Of a stretch of DNA of 64,000 nt, positions 36,358-48,488 are shown piece after piece. Numbering within the stretch: position 1 is the stretch's first letter; the number at the start of each line of letters is the position of its first letter. Made by a program: the position numbers and the translations under genes. The stretch comes from Amborella trichopoda (Eukaryota > Streptophyta > Magnoliopsida > Amborellales > Amborellaceae), in assembly GCF_000471905.2 (NCBI RefSeq), contig NW_006500103.1:3868506-3932505 (forward strand), given 5' to 3'. Under the pieces are notes generated by a model, which was not told where the DNA came from, searched no databases, and worked only from the letters and a program-made list of their open reading frames with translations.

Positions 36358-36960
36358 TCTATTGATAGATTTTTAGAGAGAGAAAGAGAGAGTGGTGAAC
36401 AGAAAGATGATAGGAGAATGTTTGTTTTGCAAAAGAGGGGATGAGAGAGAAAGAGAGTTTTAGTTTTGCAATAGAGGGGGTGTGTGTTAGAGAGAGAGAG
36501 AGAGAGAAAGAAGAGATGAATAGAGAATCGAGATACAGTAAAGTGAAGTGGGGTAAGGAGTGATTAAGTAATGATGGCAAGAAGAGTCTCATATGATTTG
36601 CATGTGTAGGTTATAGGGGTCTACAACCTTCCCTGTAGTTGAGAAGATTAAGCAGGAGTGTAAGAATAATAAATGGGAGGTGCAGCAGAAGATTGAGAGA
36701 GGGAAAGTTGCAGGTTTTGTCAATTCTGAATGCACAGGACTAAGATATAGAAATCCATAGGAGAGAGAAAGTGAGAGAAGCCTCAAGAAAGAGAGAGAAT
36801 TTGTTCTCCTAGAGAGAGAAAGTGACTGATTGGGTGAATAAAGAGAAATGAAAATCCGTACTCTTTCATGGAGAGAAAGGAGAGGAGAGGAGAAGGAAGA
36901 AAAGTTGCTAATCATAGAGAGAGAAAGGACTCAAGTTTTAGATGAGAGAGAGTGTGAGTG
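36358..36960 (-). promoter_or_regulatory. CT-rich leader and upstream region of the KANADI gene
   Basis: On the gene's sense strand this is dense in CTCTCT/TTTCTCTC tracts (for example 36365-36400 and 36485-36515). Pyrimidine-rich tracts of this kind are common in plant 5' UTRs and core promoters and contain potential GAGA-binding sites. The transcription start cannot be placed; no clear TATA box was chosen. Frames open through this tract are low-complexity artefacts. Confidence 0.45.
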
Positions 36961-39900
36961 AGAGGGACTGAAAGATGAGTAAAGGCACTAGTTGTAAAAA
37001 AGGGCCCAACTGTTCGCAATAATATCGGAAAAATCCTCCGCTAGCGCTAGATTAAAGGGAAGAAACACAAGAATGTTTGCCCCTTGTTTTCTTATCTGTT
37101 GGTGGGCCCTTCTCATCGCTATTCATTTACGGCCCAGATTTCTCTACGACTACCCTGCACACACACAATAATGCTTATCTCAACCAAAGGTCCGGATTCC
37201 CAAATCAATTAATATTAATACCAAAAGTTTATTTCTGTTCCAATCCCATTTAAGGGAGCCAACATAATGTCAAAACCTCAGGGACAAAATGGGAAGGTAG
37301 TTATAGAGACTTAGGCCTGGCAGCGCCAGGCAAGCGAGGCCCGCCCTAAAAAAGAGTAGGGTAGCTTTAGAGTTGCGCTGGCCCAGTGTTGGCCCGTTTC
37401 AGCTCGGCTGACCCTTTTTTTTTTGGCCCGGTCATGGCCCTTTAAGGCCAGGCCAGGTTGTCACTTTTATAAAAAAAAATAATAGAGAGAAGGAAATTTT
37501 AGTGAGAGAAAGCCCAGGACGTGATTGCATTAGGTCACATATGGGGATTGAGAATATATACTCCCTATAGAAACTTTTTTAGACCATCAAAAAAGGAGAG
37601 AGAGAGAGAGAAGCAATTTATAGAGAGAGAAATTCTAGTGCGAGAGAAATAATTCCTTTCGAAAAATTCTAGAGCAAGCTAATAGAGTACAAGCTAAGGA
37701 AGTGAGAGATCGGACGGGTCAGAGAATTTCTGGAGAGAGAGAGAGAGAGGGCAGAGAAATTCTAGAGAGAGAGATTTTTTTTAATGGACAAGTAGGGCCT
37801 GCAGGAATTAAATGGTGTTCAGAAAGGGATCGGAATTCGATAAAACAATGGGGGCATCTTATGGCTTTCTCCCGTTTATCTCTCCTATTCAATTGTTTCC
37901 GGAATTTAAGCATATGCTGGATGGGACTCGTTTCCCAACTCTCATTCTCTCTCTAACTCGCTTTCTCTCTCTAACCCTTCTGCATGTGGAATATTCCTGG
38001 TTGGAAAGCTCCCTTTCTTTCACGGAAGAGGAACGAGGAACGAACCTCAGACCAAGCGTGCCCTTTAACTCATCCGCTTTGCAAAGCACTTCAAAAGTCT
38101 TTTGCCAAAAGGTACTTCCGCCTCACACGTAATAATGATGGATCTCACAAAGTTAACAACTTGTGTATACCCAAAAGATCTTACACTTTTTAATACCTAA
38201 GGGACGAGTATATTTAGAACCTTAAATTTTGGGAATATAAACTCTTCAAGAAAAAAAAAAAAAAACAAGAAAACTAATATCCAATTCTTCCGTTGAACCT
38301 AAATAGTTAGGATATGGTTTAGATTATGATGAACTTTCTATATGCTAGAAAAATATATGTATCAATATTGAATATAGACCATCTAATATTTTATCAGCAA
38401 TATCTAGTTGGGAAAAAAACTCACAAATAATGATCTAATGATTCTTAGGGGGTTCCTAGAATTGTAGAATGAAAAAATCTCATAGCTAAGTCTTTTGGCT
38501 TAAGGATTAGACATACATCATGCTCTCATGGGGGCCACAATTTATATGCTACACACATACGCTGCACACACACAAGGGGAGTGATTTCATGCAATCCGTG
38601 TTATAGTAATATAATGAAACAATCTTCAAAATTTGTTAGAACCAATTGTTTGACCCCAATTTTTAAATGGGATTGTATATTATGGGACCATTTATCGTTG
38701 TTATAAAGAGGTCAAATCACTCATAGCCATTAGATGTTAAATTAGATAACTTGAGGTATGTTACAAATTTTGAAGAATTTCCTTTTGAACTTTGAGTCAA
38801 ATAAATGAGACACTCACAATCACCCCGATTTGAAATTTGATAGACAAGAGTGATTGTGATATTCTTGTACTAAAGATAACAAGCTCTTCGTATATTTTTT
38901 ATTTCTAAATTTATACGATTTTTATTCTAATAAATAATCACAAAAAATTGAATTGAAAAATATATACTGGAATGTATTTCTTTAGCCTAATTAATAAAAG
39001 CCATATATAAATAAATTACGACAATACAAATATTCCAATTTATAAACTATTTTCCCCTAAAATAAAATTGGAATATAAGTTGATTGTAAAATATTATGTG
39101 CACATGCAAGGGGGTGAACTAATTAACTCACAGAAACTAACTTGGCTACTGAATTGATTAGGGGTTTTGTCCAATTAAAATCAGTCTAACTATTAGTCTA
39201 AGCGGTTGACTTGATTTTAAAATATATATATAATAATTTTAATATATTAAAAGATAATTGTCCAACTTCATTCTTTCGTCAAACCAGTTAAACTAGCCAG
39301 TCCTATTTGAACATTTATTTTAGCCTATTTTCCATCAAACCTTGTCCTTACCTTGGACCAGACCAACCAAAACATTGTTCGGTGATCTGATCGGTCAGAC
39401 ATTCGGCCAAGTCTTGATAACTATGAAAAAAAGTATTACTCCTAAATTACAATGATACAAAAAAGTACTATCTTAATTTTAGGTCAGATAGTTTATTCCA
39501 GATAAAATTAAATGTCATTTACACCTAAGCTAGAATATTTAGGATAATATATAAAAATATATATATACATAATACTATTTACTTTTGATACAAGAAGGCC
39601 GCATTTATAATTGACCATTAAATTTGAAATTAGGTAGTTGAGTATGTGTTATTATTTTGGTATAAAATTTAAAATAAATATTGTCCAAAATACATCTAAA
39701 AAAAATATTATCCAAAATACATTTTTATTAATTGGATTTAACATCCAATATGCAAAACACATATAACAATATGCAAAACACATATAGAGTCTCAAGGGAA
39801 ATAAGCAAAGTTCTAGGGTCGGCAGCTAGAAAGTGAGGCGTCTCCCTATATTAACCAATTCAAGCCAAGTGTCATATCCATAATAAAGGCCCACCAAACC

Positions 39901-40009
39901 CCAAGCCAAATTTTCCAACAAAAAAATAGCATGATTCATTGATCTCACTTTTTTATAAATTTCAGGTAGAATGTTTATACTTATCCAACTAAGTATTTTT
40001 TAGTCACAT
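36961..40009. other. Intergenic up to the second gap
   Basis: 37314-37460 is a GC-rich patch with GGCCNGGC-type motifs like the interior of hAT MITEs, without clear ends. 37590-37780 is GAGA-rich. From 38200 to 40009 the DNA is AT-rich with no supported gene. Confidence 0.4.
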
Positions 40010-40446
40010 NNNNNNNNNNNNNNNNNNNNNNNNNNNNNNNNNNNNNNNNNNNNNNNNNNNNNNNNNNNNNNNNNNNNNNNNNNNNNNNNNNNNNNNNNNN
40101 NNNNNNNNNNNNNNNNNNNNNNNNNNNNNNNNNNNNNNNNNNNNNNNNNNNNNNNNNNNNNNNNNNNNNNNNNNNNNNNNNNNNNNNNNNNNNNNNNNNN
40201 NNNNNNNNNNNNNNNNNNNNNNNNNNNNNNNNNNNNNNNNNNNNNNNNNNNNNNNNNNNNNNNNNNNNNNNNNNNNNNNNNNNNNNNNNNNNNNNNNNNN
40301 NNNNNNNNNNNNNNNNNNNNNNNNNNNNNNNNNNNNNNNNNNNNNNNNNNNNNNNNNNNNNNNNNNNNNNNNNNNNNNNNNNNNNNNNNNNNNNNNNNNN
40401 NNNNNNNNNNNNNNNNNNNNNNNNNNNNNNNNNNNNNNNNNNNNNN
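40010..40446. other. Assembly gap (437 N)
   Basis: Unknown bases. Any frame drawn through it is meaningless. Confidence 0.99.
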
Positions 40447-41099
40447 CTAGGTCCAAAGAATAGTCTTCAAGTTGAAAAATCACCACCGTCAATTAAGACA
40501 CGTGTTCGGCAGAGATGAGAGGACAAGAGTGTTGAATCAGCATGGCCGGTTAAGCCGGACCGGCAGCATCGGGTCCGCAACGGGCTGGACCATACCATGT
40601 GACTGGGACAAGCCCATCTGCCCACCGGCTAACTCTCCGCTCCAAGCTCCTCTCTCTCTCTAACTTGTCAAGATCCACAGAGGTCTCTCTCACTTGTCTT
40701 TTGTCCCTAAATATTCCCTTTCCCCCATCTCTTTCTCTCTCTCCCTCTCTCTCTCTCTAACGTCGTCTCCAATTCTCTATCTACCAATAATAATTCTTTC
40801 ATTTTCTTTTTAACGCGTGTTCCTCTCTCTGTCGTGTTCCTCTCTCTGTCTCTAAATAATGTTATATCCCCTAGGACTCTCTCAGATAAAATTTAATATA
40901 TGAGCAATTTTAGGACTCTAAACTTTGAAAATGTAACCTCCTCAAACTATAGACTAAACTTATTACAAGTATTTCTGAATGGAGCTCTCTAAGTAATAAA
41001 AAATAAAATGTCTCAAAGTTTGAATAGAAAAAATAAAATGTCTCTAAGTAATAAAAAATAAAATGTCTCAAAGTTAGATCTAAGTGTTAAAAAACTTAA
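40447..41099. other. Intergenic, CT-rich patch
   Basis: 40640-40760 is rich in CTCTCT. 40980-41070 has a unit around AAAAAATAAAATGTCTC repeated with slippage. No gene seen. Confidence 0.4.
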
Positions 41100-41359
41100 A
41101 ATTTATTTATTTTTATTTTAGAAAAAAAACAAATTATTAACCCCGCCCCAAGTTAAAATGCGTAACAACGAAAATTCCCCTACCCATGCACCTTGATGTC
41201 ATATTTCTGCCAGATTGTAACCCAAATCGTATGACACTGATTTGTTAGTCAAAACAAATGCCGGACCACGATTGAAAACTGCCAGACCGCTCTAAGAAAG
41301 TGCCAGACCTCAAGTAAGAATGGTCGAATCATGGTTTATCACAAGATTTTTCCAATAAA

Positions 41360-41960
41360 TACTTATTTTTTTCCATTTATTTTACAAATTCAACTTGATT
41401 GCACAGTCTTTTCAATGCATGGAGAACAAATTCACCAAAATTGGTGTTTTGAATTGTAAGGCCTTGATTTTCGATTGCTTTTGTTGCTTCTTTACCAAGG
41501 GTAGGAAGTATAGATTCAAGATAAAATTGTTTTAAATTTACATCATCTATTTCTCCTATCTTATGTTATCTTTTATTCATCTCTGAAAAATGTTTTTTAA
41601 GATCTTGTCTCTTAAAAGAACAACATTTGAGCGGGAAAAATTCTTCTCTTGCAGCAATTTGTTCATGTTTCATCGAGCCTGAGAATTCGTTATCATCTTG
41701 AATAGTGATTCATCCTCATCTTGAACAGTGATTCGTCTTTTAATCTGTGTCATAGTTTAGATGATAGCCATCAGAATTATAACTTGGTGAATAATGATTG
41801 GATGGGCTATGTGAGGGTCCAATGTAGATATCATCACTGGAGTTATCTGTTGGTGTTTCAGCAGAAGGAGGGTGATCAATGAGTCATCTATGTAGTTGAT
41901 GTAACAGTGCAGCTCCTCAGGGAGTCTCATCATTCCATATTATAGTTCTGGCTAGATTCT
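41360..41960 (-). pseudogene. Endogenous caulimovirid, capsid-like part (broken)
   Basis: The minus strand reads a stretch with REEFFPLKCCSF, a basic QDLKKHF segment and later YLESILPTLGKEA and FVLHALKRLC, resembling the structural-protein region of Caulimoviridae polyproteins. Upstream of it (41700-41960) is an acidic, serine-rich stretch in several frames. In-frame stops interrupt it. It lies downstream of the reverse transcriptase remnant on the same strand, whereas in the virus the capsid precedes it. Assignment is by eye and weaker than that of the polymerase. Confidence 0.45.
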
Positions 41961-42044
41961 GTTAATGTAGCACATGAGGACTTTTAATTCTTTCCATAGC
42001 TCTGTTTGAAATATCCAAAAATTCAAGAGATTAGAATCATACCA

Positions 42045-42440
42045 TCAAATGATCTGGATAAGGGGATGTTGGGTGAAAAAGGTATGTTCTGGATAAATTT
42101 GTGGTCTAAGGTCTAGGTGGAAGGCTATAATGATATAAGGCCGGTGTGGATAACCAAAGGATTCTATCCATTGATTATAATGGTGATGCTTTAAAAGGAA
42201 TTTATAAAAGTTGAAAGCTCTGGGGTTGGGATGGATGTAATTGTTCCATTGTAGGAAATGACAGTGTCTGAGATAGGATAATAATTTTCTAACATGGAAA
42301 TTGAAACAAATATGGTGGTTTTGGATAAGATACCAGAAGAAACAAAGAGCTTCTCTTGGCATATTGTAATAATGTCTGGTTTAAAATAAAGATAAAAATG
42401 GATATTTAGGATGGCATCAAATTCATTGAAAACATTCTCC
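42045..42440 (-). pseudogene. Unassigned part of the pararetrovirus block
   Basis: Two frames are open in succession on the minus strand (42442-42191, then similarity-like continuation to 42045 in another frame). I cannot assign them to a viral domain. Position between the polymerase and the capsid-like part suggests they are viral. Confidence 0.35.
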
Positions 42441-43600
42441 ATAATTTCTGATTAATAGTTCATGCATTTTTTGTTGCATAATCTCATTTCTTGCTTCCAT
42501 TGTCTTGGTGAAAATGATGTCAAATATTTCATCAGGAACATCTCTTGTTTCATCATCAATTCTGATCATTGCTCTTATAAAAGGGACAACTTGAAGGACA
42601 TTTTCTTCAAAAAATTTCTTTCGAGAAAACATATCTACTAAAATATTGTCCTTTCCTGAAATATGTTTATACTCAAAATTCTATTGAGAAAACCAAACTT
42701 ACCCATCTGAGTAATTGTGGGTTTGGAAAAATCTTATATTTGAATTTGGGCATATTTGGAAAGGCTGACAAGTCCATTTCTACAAGAAAAGTATGTCCTG
42801 TTAGATGAAATTGGAATTTTTCAATTCCTCTTTTTACCGCAAGGATTTCTTTAAAAGTAGAATGGTAACGAAGTTCAGAATCCTTGAATTTTTCACTTTT
42901 ATATCCACAAATCATTACGTATTTTTCTTCAAGTAAAATACATGCCCAAAATTCATCAGAAGCATCTGTTTGTAAAATCCATTTTCCTGTAGATGGGATT
43001 TTCAAAGAAGGTAAATTCTGAGATAATCTTTTGAGCTCTAGAACACACTCAATCTGTTTTCTTGTCCATGGTTTTTCTTTAGAAGAAGATAACGTGGACT
43101 AGTGAAGAGAGAAAACTTAGGAATAAAATGGGACATATAATTTACAATTCCTAAAAATTGCTGTATCTGCTTTACAGAAGATAGGTTATCTGGAAATTCT
43201 AACAAGTGTTTTGCTATATGGGGCTGAAGTTTATATATTCCATTATGAAAATGCATACCAAGGAAATCAATTTCTGTAGTAGCAAAAACTCATTTCTTTT
43301 CAGAGAGCATAATTCCATATTTACAACAGAGGGAATGAAATTTCTCTAACAAAAGAATATGACTATTAAGATCAGGGGAAAAAAATGAGTATGTCATCTA
43401 TATATATATCAGTGCCTATGTTGAGATTGGTTCAAAAATGTTACTCAAGACTTTTTGAAAATATGTGGGTGCATTTTTTAACCAAAAGGCATGACGGTCC
43501 ATTGAAAATGGTAATTTGGTAAATAAATAGCTGTTTTAGGACGGTCATCAGGGTGAATTTCTATCTGCTAAAATCATGACGTTAAATTAAATTTTAAAAA
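42441..43600 (-). pseudogene. Endogenous caulimovirid reverse transcriptase/RNase H (broken)
   Basis: This is a remnant of the polymerase of a plant pararetrovirus (Caulimoviridae). Seen on the minus strand: an upstream RT motif near 43575-43485 (DDRPKTAIYLP, WTVMPFG), the catalytic YIDD at 43404-43393, an RT connection part (FLGMHFHNGIYKLQPHI) at 43280-43200, and an RNase H region from 43005 with TDASDEFWACIL, the STFKEILAVKRGIEKF helix and FPNPQLLRW. After it, near 42632, FSRKKFFEE follows. Several in-frame stops and at least three frame changes make it non-functional. The RNase H type separates it from Ty1 and most Ty3 elements. Genus not determined. Confidence 0.8.
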
Positions 43601-43990
43601 CATGTGTGCGTGAGAAATCTGAAAAAATAGTAGAGTACATCCAAAAGAAACACTGCTGGACTGCATCTAAAAACTGCTGGACCGCAACTAAAAATTGCAA
43701 AACCGCTCTAAGAAAGTGCCAAACTACAACTAAGAACTACGGGACCGCATTACCAAATTGTTGGATGAAGGAGTGATGTCTAGAAGAAATACTGCTGCAA
43801 CAACGCAACTAAGAACAGTGAGTCCACCATTAAAAACTTCTTTAAATTTAGTTGGGAGAGGTTGTCTAAAAAGTTACATCTTTGTGGGGGTATATGTAAT
43901 TTTTTCTAAAAATAATTGTCTGATTCTTATGGGATTTCCAAACTTTACATCCAAAACATCTCTGAAATAGACGGTTTTTGAAAGAAGAAA

Positions 43991-45437
43991 TATACAGTGT
44001 TATCCAGCAGATACATAATATACACGGTCATTCGAAATAAAAACCCATGTCCCCAACATTCCGTCTCATGTCCAAGTATTGTACTCTTTCTCTCTCTATC
44101 ACTTGTGACAAACTCCCAACTTCTCTCTCTACTCCCTTCTCTCTACACGCTTTGTCTTAATCTTCAATATTCCCTTTCCCTGTCTACGCATTCTCCTCTC
44201 TCGAGCCCCACGCGTGCAACCAAAGGTTGTAAATCCAACGCCTAAGACTTGGCCACGTGGGAGAACGTCATGCATTGACTGGTGGAACGTGGGTTGATGG
44301 AGGTTTATTGGGAGAAGTTGTGGTAATGATTTGTTAATGAGGATAAAAGAGTGTGGTCAGCGTTACATGCGGTAGATTCCCCTTGGGAAATTACCACACC
44401 TTCATCTCTTAATTCCTCCCTCCGAATTCTCTTACCTTCTCTCTCTCTCCTATTCCTTGTCCCTCCCCCTCTCTCTCTCTCTCTCTAGGGCCTATAATGT
44501 ACTTTCTCTCTCTTAATACCGTTAACATCTTTCTCTCCCTTAAACAGCTAGATTACTCTCTCTCCTATTTTTCTCTCTCTCTCTCTACGGCTTTTAATGT
44601 ATTTTCTCTCTCTTAAAATAGTGAAAACTCTCTTTCTCTCTCCTAAAGATTTAAACTACTGCGTGACCGTCCGACTCTTGACCCTCCCTTTGTCTGTTAA
44701 CAGGAGTGTTTCTGTTTTAGTGGGCCTCTCTCTCTCTCTCTCTTCCTATTTAATCTCTTTCTCGGGCATAGTAAACCTCTCCCCCCACGGCTTCCTCATT
44801 CGTCTTCATAGCGTACAATTACTCTCATGGGTAATTTATCTATTCAGAACTATTTCTCAGTATATAATTTTGGGATCCTATTTTCAAGGAGAGAAAGTAC
44901 TCATGGGGTTTTAAAAACTTAGATTTAATCTTCTAAAATTGATTAGTCATTGTTCAATCTTGGGACAATATCTTTTGTGGCACCTAAGAAATACATGTCG
45001 TTTTCTTTTTTTGGTATAAAAGTTAATTTCTAGGTTTACGTCTATTATCTTCAGGTGTTAAAAATATTCCTAGATGCGATCTTGTTTGTGTATAAAACAC
45101 ACACATATATAAATACGTACCCGTGAGAGTGTATAATATCTTGACATAATGAACTTCCAAATTATCTTTCCTACCCCCTCTCTCTAAAATATTTCACGTG
45201 TCCTTGCAAAATCCCCATTCTTTTTTTGTTTTTTTGTTTTGGTAATTTAATGGGGATAATGAGTCCTATCCGTTTTTAAAAATTATAAGTGGTTTTTTAA
45301 TGAGTTAGGTGATAATAAAAGCCTAAACACAAGTAGTGCTACCACGACGACTCCAACTCCCTTCTGAAATCTCCAATCTCTCTCATATACAACATGCACA
45401 TCGCCCTAAAAATGTTGCTAGTTGCAATAATCAAAAG
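43991..45437. other. Intergenic, CT-rich
   Basis: 44070-44760 has many CTCTCT runs and no recognisable coding sequence. 44760-45437 is AT-rich without a supported gene. Confidence 0.4.
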
Positions 45438-45740
45438 TAGGGTTGACAACGGGCAGGACAGTCCTAACCTTGGCCTGGTCTTGGGCCAAGCCTCGCTAAA
45501 TGAGCATTGGCTGGTGCCCAACTTGGGGCTTTGACTAAGTGCCCCGGACTGGGCCGGACCCGATATTGATACGGTCGGGCATCATAAAAAAAGAAAAAAA
45601 AAACGAAAATAAAATAAAAGACGAATGCCTTGCTGACACTACCGGCCCCAGCCGGACTCTTGGCCAATTCTTGCAGCCCAGGCTCACTTCTTTTAGGTCG
45701 AGATAACCATGCCGGGGCCCTCACCCGATTGGCAGCCCTA
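45438..45740. mobile_element. hAT-type MITE with perfect 8-bp duplication
   Basis: It starts TAGGGTTGACAACGGG and ends CCCGATTGGCAGCCCTA, inverted relatives. ATCAAAAG flanks it exactly on both sides (45430-45437 and 45741-45748). The interior is GC-rich (GGCCGGACC type) with no open frame of its own. Size 303 bp. Confidence 0.9.
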
Positions 45741-46357
45741 ATCAAAAGGCAACTCATGTGCTCGAAACGAATTACAGTTTTCTACTTGAGATATGTGATT
45801 TTGTATGGTTCTTTCTCTCTCAAGCTAATGCCATTGTTTTCTCTCTCATCACGGGTAGTGAAAGGACTAGGAATTCACATCACTTGGAAAAATCTGCACC
45901 GCGCCGCTCGATGAACCTGGTCAAACCCACGTCAAAAACCTAAACGCAAAAAGCCTCTTCACTTTTACCCTGTCCTTTATTCTGCCCAAGACACTTCTCA
46001 ATATGGCCATGATGAAGTCATGCATTACCCGAACTTCATCTCTCATCTCTTTCTCTCTCTAACTTTCTCTCTCTAAACGATTGAAAACCCAATTCCCCAA
46101 AAGAGAAAAATGTTAAAGAAAGTGAAGGATACAATTACGATCCCATAGGAGCCTGGAAACCTGAACATTTGAGGACACCCCCTGCCCTACAAACCCATCT
46201 CCCACGTCATGTTTCTCTCTGGGGGAGCCCCACACCAATTCCCACACTAGGCGCGTAGGACCCTCATTCCTACAATGGGTCGTCTCAAATTTCTCAATAT
46301 GAACAAGCAACTAGAAATTGCTTTTCAGCCCTCCAGGTGGACCACATTTTCCTGGGT
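45741..46357. other. Intergenic
   Basis: No supported gene. CTCTCT patches at 46035-46075. Confidence 0.35.
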
Positions 46358-46567
46358 GCTCTCTCTCTCTGTATAACATCTAGGTTCTCTCTCTAGAGAA
46401 CTCCCTTGGGCTCTCTCTCTCTCTCTATAGCATCTAGGTTCTCTCTCTAAAGAACTCCCTTGGGCTCTCTCTCTCTCTATAACATCTAGGTTCTCTCTCT
46501 GGATAACTCCCTTGGGCTCTCTCTCTCTCTATAACATCTAGGTTCTCTCTCTAGAGAACTCCCTTGG
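46358..46567. repeat. 52-54-bp CT-rich minisatellite, four copies
   Basis: Units start at 46358, 46410, 46464 and 46516, each GCTCTCTCTCT... ATAACATCTAGG then TTCTCTCTCTAGAGAACTCC CTTGG with small changes. Degraded relatives (ACTTGGGCTCTCTC) continue around 46950-47165, so the array was once longer. Confidence 0.9.
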
Positions 46568-48004
46568 GCTCTCTCTTTAGTGCATTGTTCCAAAAATCGA
46601 ACGCCTTGGAACCGGCCAATGGTCCTTCAAATGAAGTGGAAAAGTAGTGAAAATTTTTAAAAATTCTATTTATGGCTAGAGGTACTGTCAAAACTTTACA
46701 AAAAGATGGGAAAATATAAAAATAAATATTCATAGCTAAAAGACTCCCAAATCTTTGTCAAAATGATAAAAAAAAAAAATCAAAGAACATTAAAAACAAA
46801 TCTTATTTGTTAGGATTTTATATATTCATTATATTGTTTTTAAATTTTTTTAACTACCCAGACAAATAAAAAAAAACCGGATGGGCCAGTGCCCTAATCT
46901 TAATTGGACCGGCCGAGTTTGCGGAACACTGCTCTGGTGTGCACAAAGAATTCACTTGGGCTTCTATCCCTATAGAGAACTTCCTTGGGGTTCTATCCCT
47001 CTACCTCTAGTATGCACTAAGAATTTACTTGGGCTCTCTCTTTCTCTCACACACACACACCACACCCATAGACTCTCTCTATATCTCTCACACACACACC
47101 ACGTCCCTAGGCTCTCTTTCTCTCTCTAGCTTTCCTGGATCCTCATTCTTGTTCAAATCCACATGGGCTCTCTCTACAAAAATACTCACTTTCTTGTTTT
47201 TTGTCATGTCCACCCCATTCTATTCAAACACTTGGCAGAGGAAGGCTTTATTATTTCTGAGAGAGTGTCACCTCTCATTCCCCAAGCCGTATAATGAACA
47301 ATGAATAATTGGATTTCCTCTCTCTAGAAATAATGGACCCTTTGGAAACCGGCTCCCTGCAGGGCATGCAAACCAGATCGGGCATTAAACTAAAAATGTC
47401 AACATCTCAACAAGGAATTTTATATATTGCTTTCAAAGGTGTTGGATTTCTCCATGAGGTCCAAGTGGAAGTTTGAATGAGGAGGCCATTATTATTCTCT
47501 CATTATATTCCTTTTCAATGAGCTTATTATATTGTTGTTAATGAAAGGGACCACAAGACTGTGACCTGGAATATTAGCTACGAAGGGCAACGACCGCCTC
47601 TGCTTGATAGCGAGGTTTTCAGGACTTTTATTAGTTGATGTAAGAGAGAGAGAGGGGTTACAAACTTCAAATTTTTAAATAAGGACACGTTTCTATGAGT
47701 CCATGTAGAAATTAGTCGACTCTTAAAATTCTATTTTTCACATGGATTTTCGAAACCCAATTTTAAGGACATGTAATCTCTAACATAGATATCATGAATA
47801 TGAAAAATAAATAAATTTTTAAAAATAAAAATAATGATTTAATGAATAATAAAACATTTGATAGACCACCAATGTGCATTCATCTTTAAGATTGATGCTT
47901 TATACCTTGAGACCGGATATTGTAGAAATGCGGTCCAGCCCACATGAAACATTTTTCCTTCAAATAATAGAAAAGGATTGTCTACAAAGACACCATCTAT
48001 CTTT
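46568..48004. other. Intergenic with repeat pieces
   Basis: 47040-47130 has CACACACA and CTCTCT runs. 47730-47860 is a second copy of the dispersed repeat at 4255-4390. No supported gene. Confidence 0.4.
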
Positions 48005-48358
48005 GGGAAAGTTTATATAGAGCCGAAGCTCTAAACAATCAAATTTGAGTCAAAATTTTCACTAGAAGAGGTTGTTTTGATGCCCAAATATCTTCAAATT
48101 AATCATCAAGATGCATGGACATGAGAAAAAAATGGATTATAAGTTTTCGAAATAGTGTATTTTGTAACGTATTTTTGGACCTTATATTTTTAAAATTTTC
48201 AAGTTTTCATAGAAATAGTGCATTAAACTTTATAAATAAATATGAAAATATATTTTAAGGCTATCACAAAGATTTCCAATATTGAAACCACATTTCTCGA
48301 CGCTATTTGAAGGTAGGCTTTAATTTGATTGTTTAGAGCCTCTATACAAACCGTACTT
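48005..48358 (+). mobile_element. MITE family A copy
   Basis: It starts GGGAAAGTTTATATAGAGCC and ends CTATACAAACCGTACTT. Flanking 9-mers TCTATCTTT (47996-48004) and TTTATCTTT (48359-48367) agree at 8 of 9. The right palindrome is shortened. Confidence 0.8.
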
Positions 48359-48488
48359 TTTATCTTTTGTACATAGAGTTTACAATCATTCTCACTCATT
48401 ACATGTCAAATTAGATGATTAGGGATGAGTCACAAAGTCTAAAAATTTTGTTTTGGAAGTTTATGTTTATTCAATGATACTCTTACAA

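Larger units (their letters stand above)
41100..43990. mobile_element. GGACCGC-repeat element, copy 3, split by a pararetrovirus
   Basis: The left part (41100-41345) has AAATTATTAACCCCGCCCC, then TGCCGGACCACGATTG and CCAGACCGCTCTAAGAAAGT. The right part (43640-43960) has TGCTGGACCGCAACTAAA, AACCGCTCTAAGAAAGTGCC and an arm with GTGGGGGTATATGTAATTTT. The shared GCTCTAAGAAAGTGCC unit on both sides of the viral block suggests one element interrupted by the viral insertion. Confidence 0.5.

Noticed and set aside
36359-36915. Serine- and leucine-rich frames next to the KANADI gene
   Set aside because: They are read through CT-rich leader sequence; composition alone explains them.
40004-40492. Long open frame across the second gap
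   Set aside because: It consists almost entirely of unknown bases and has no meaning.
46358-46567. Possible CRISPR-like array
   Set aside because: Units are contiguous with no unique spacers, CT-rich, and in a plant genome: a minisatellite.
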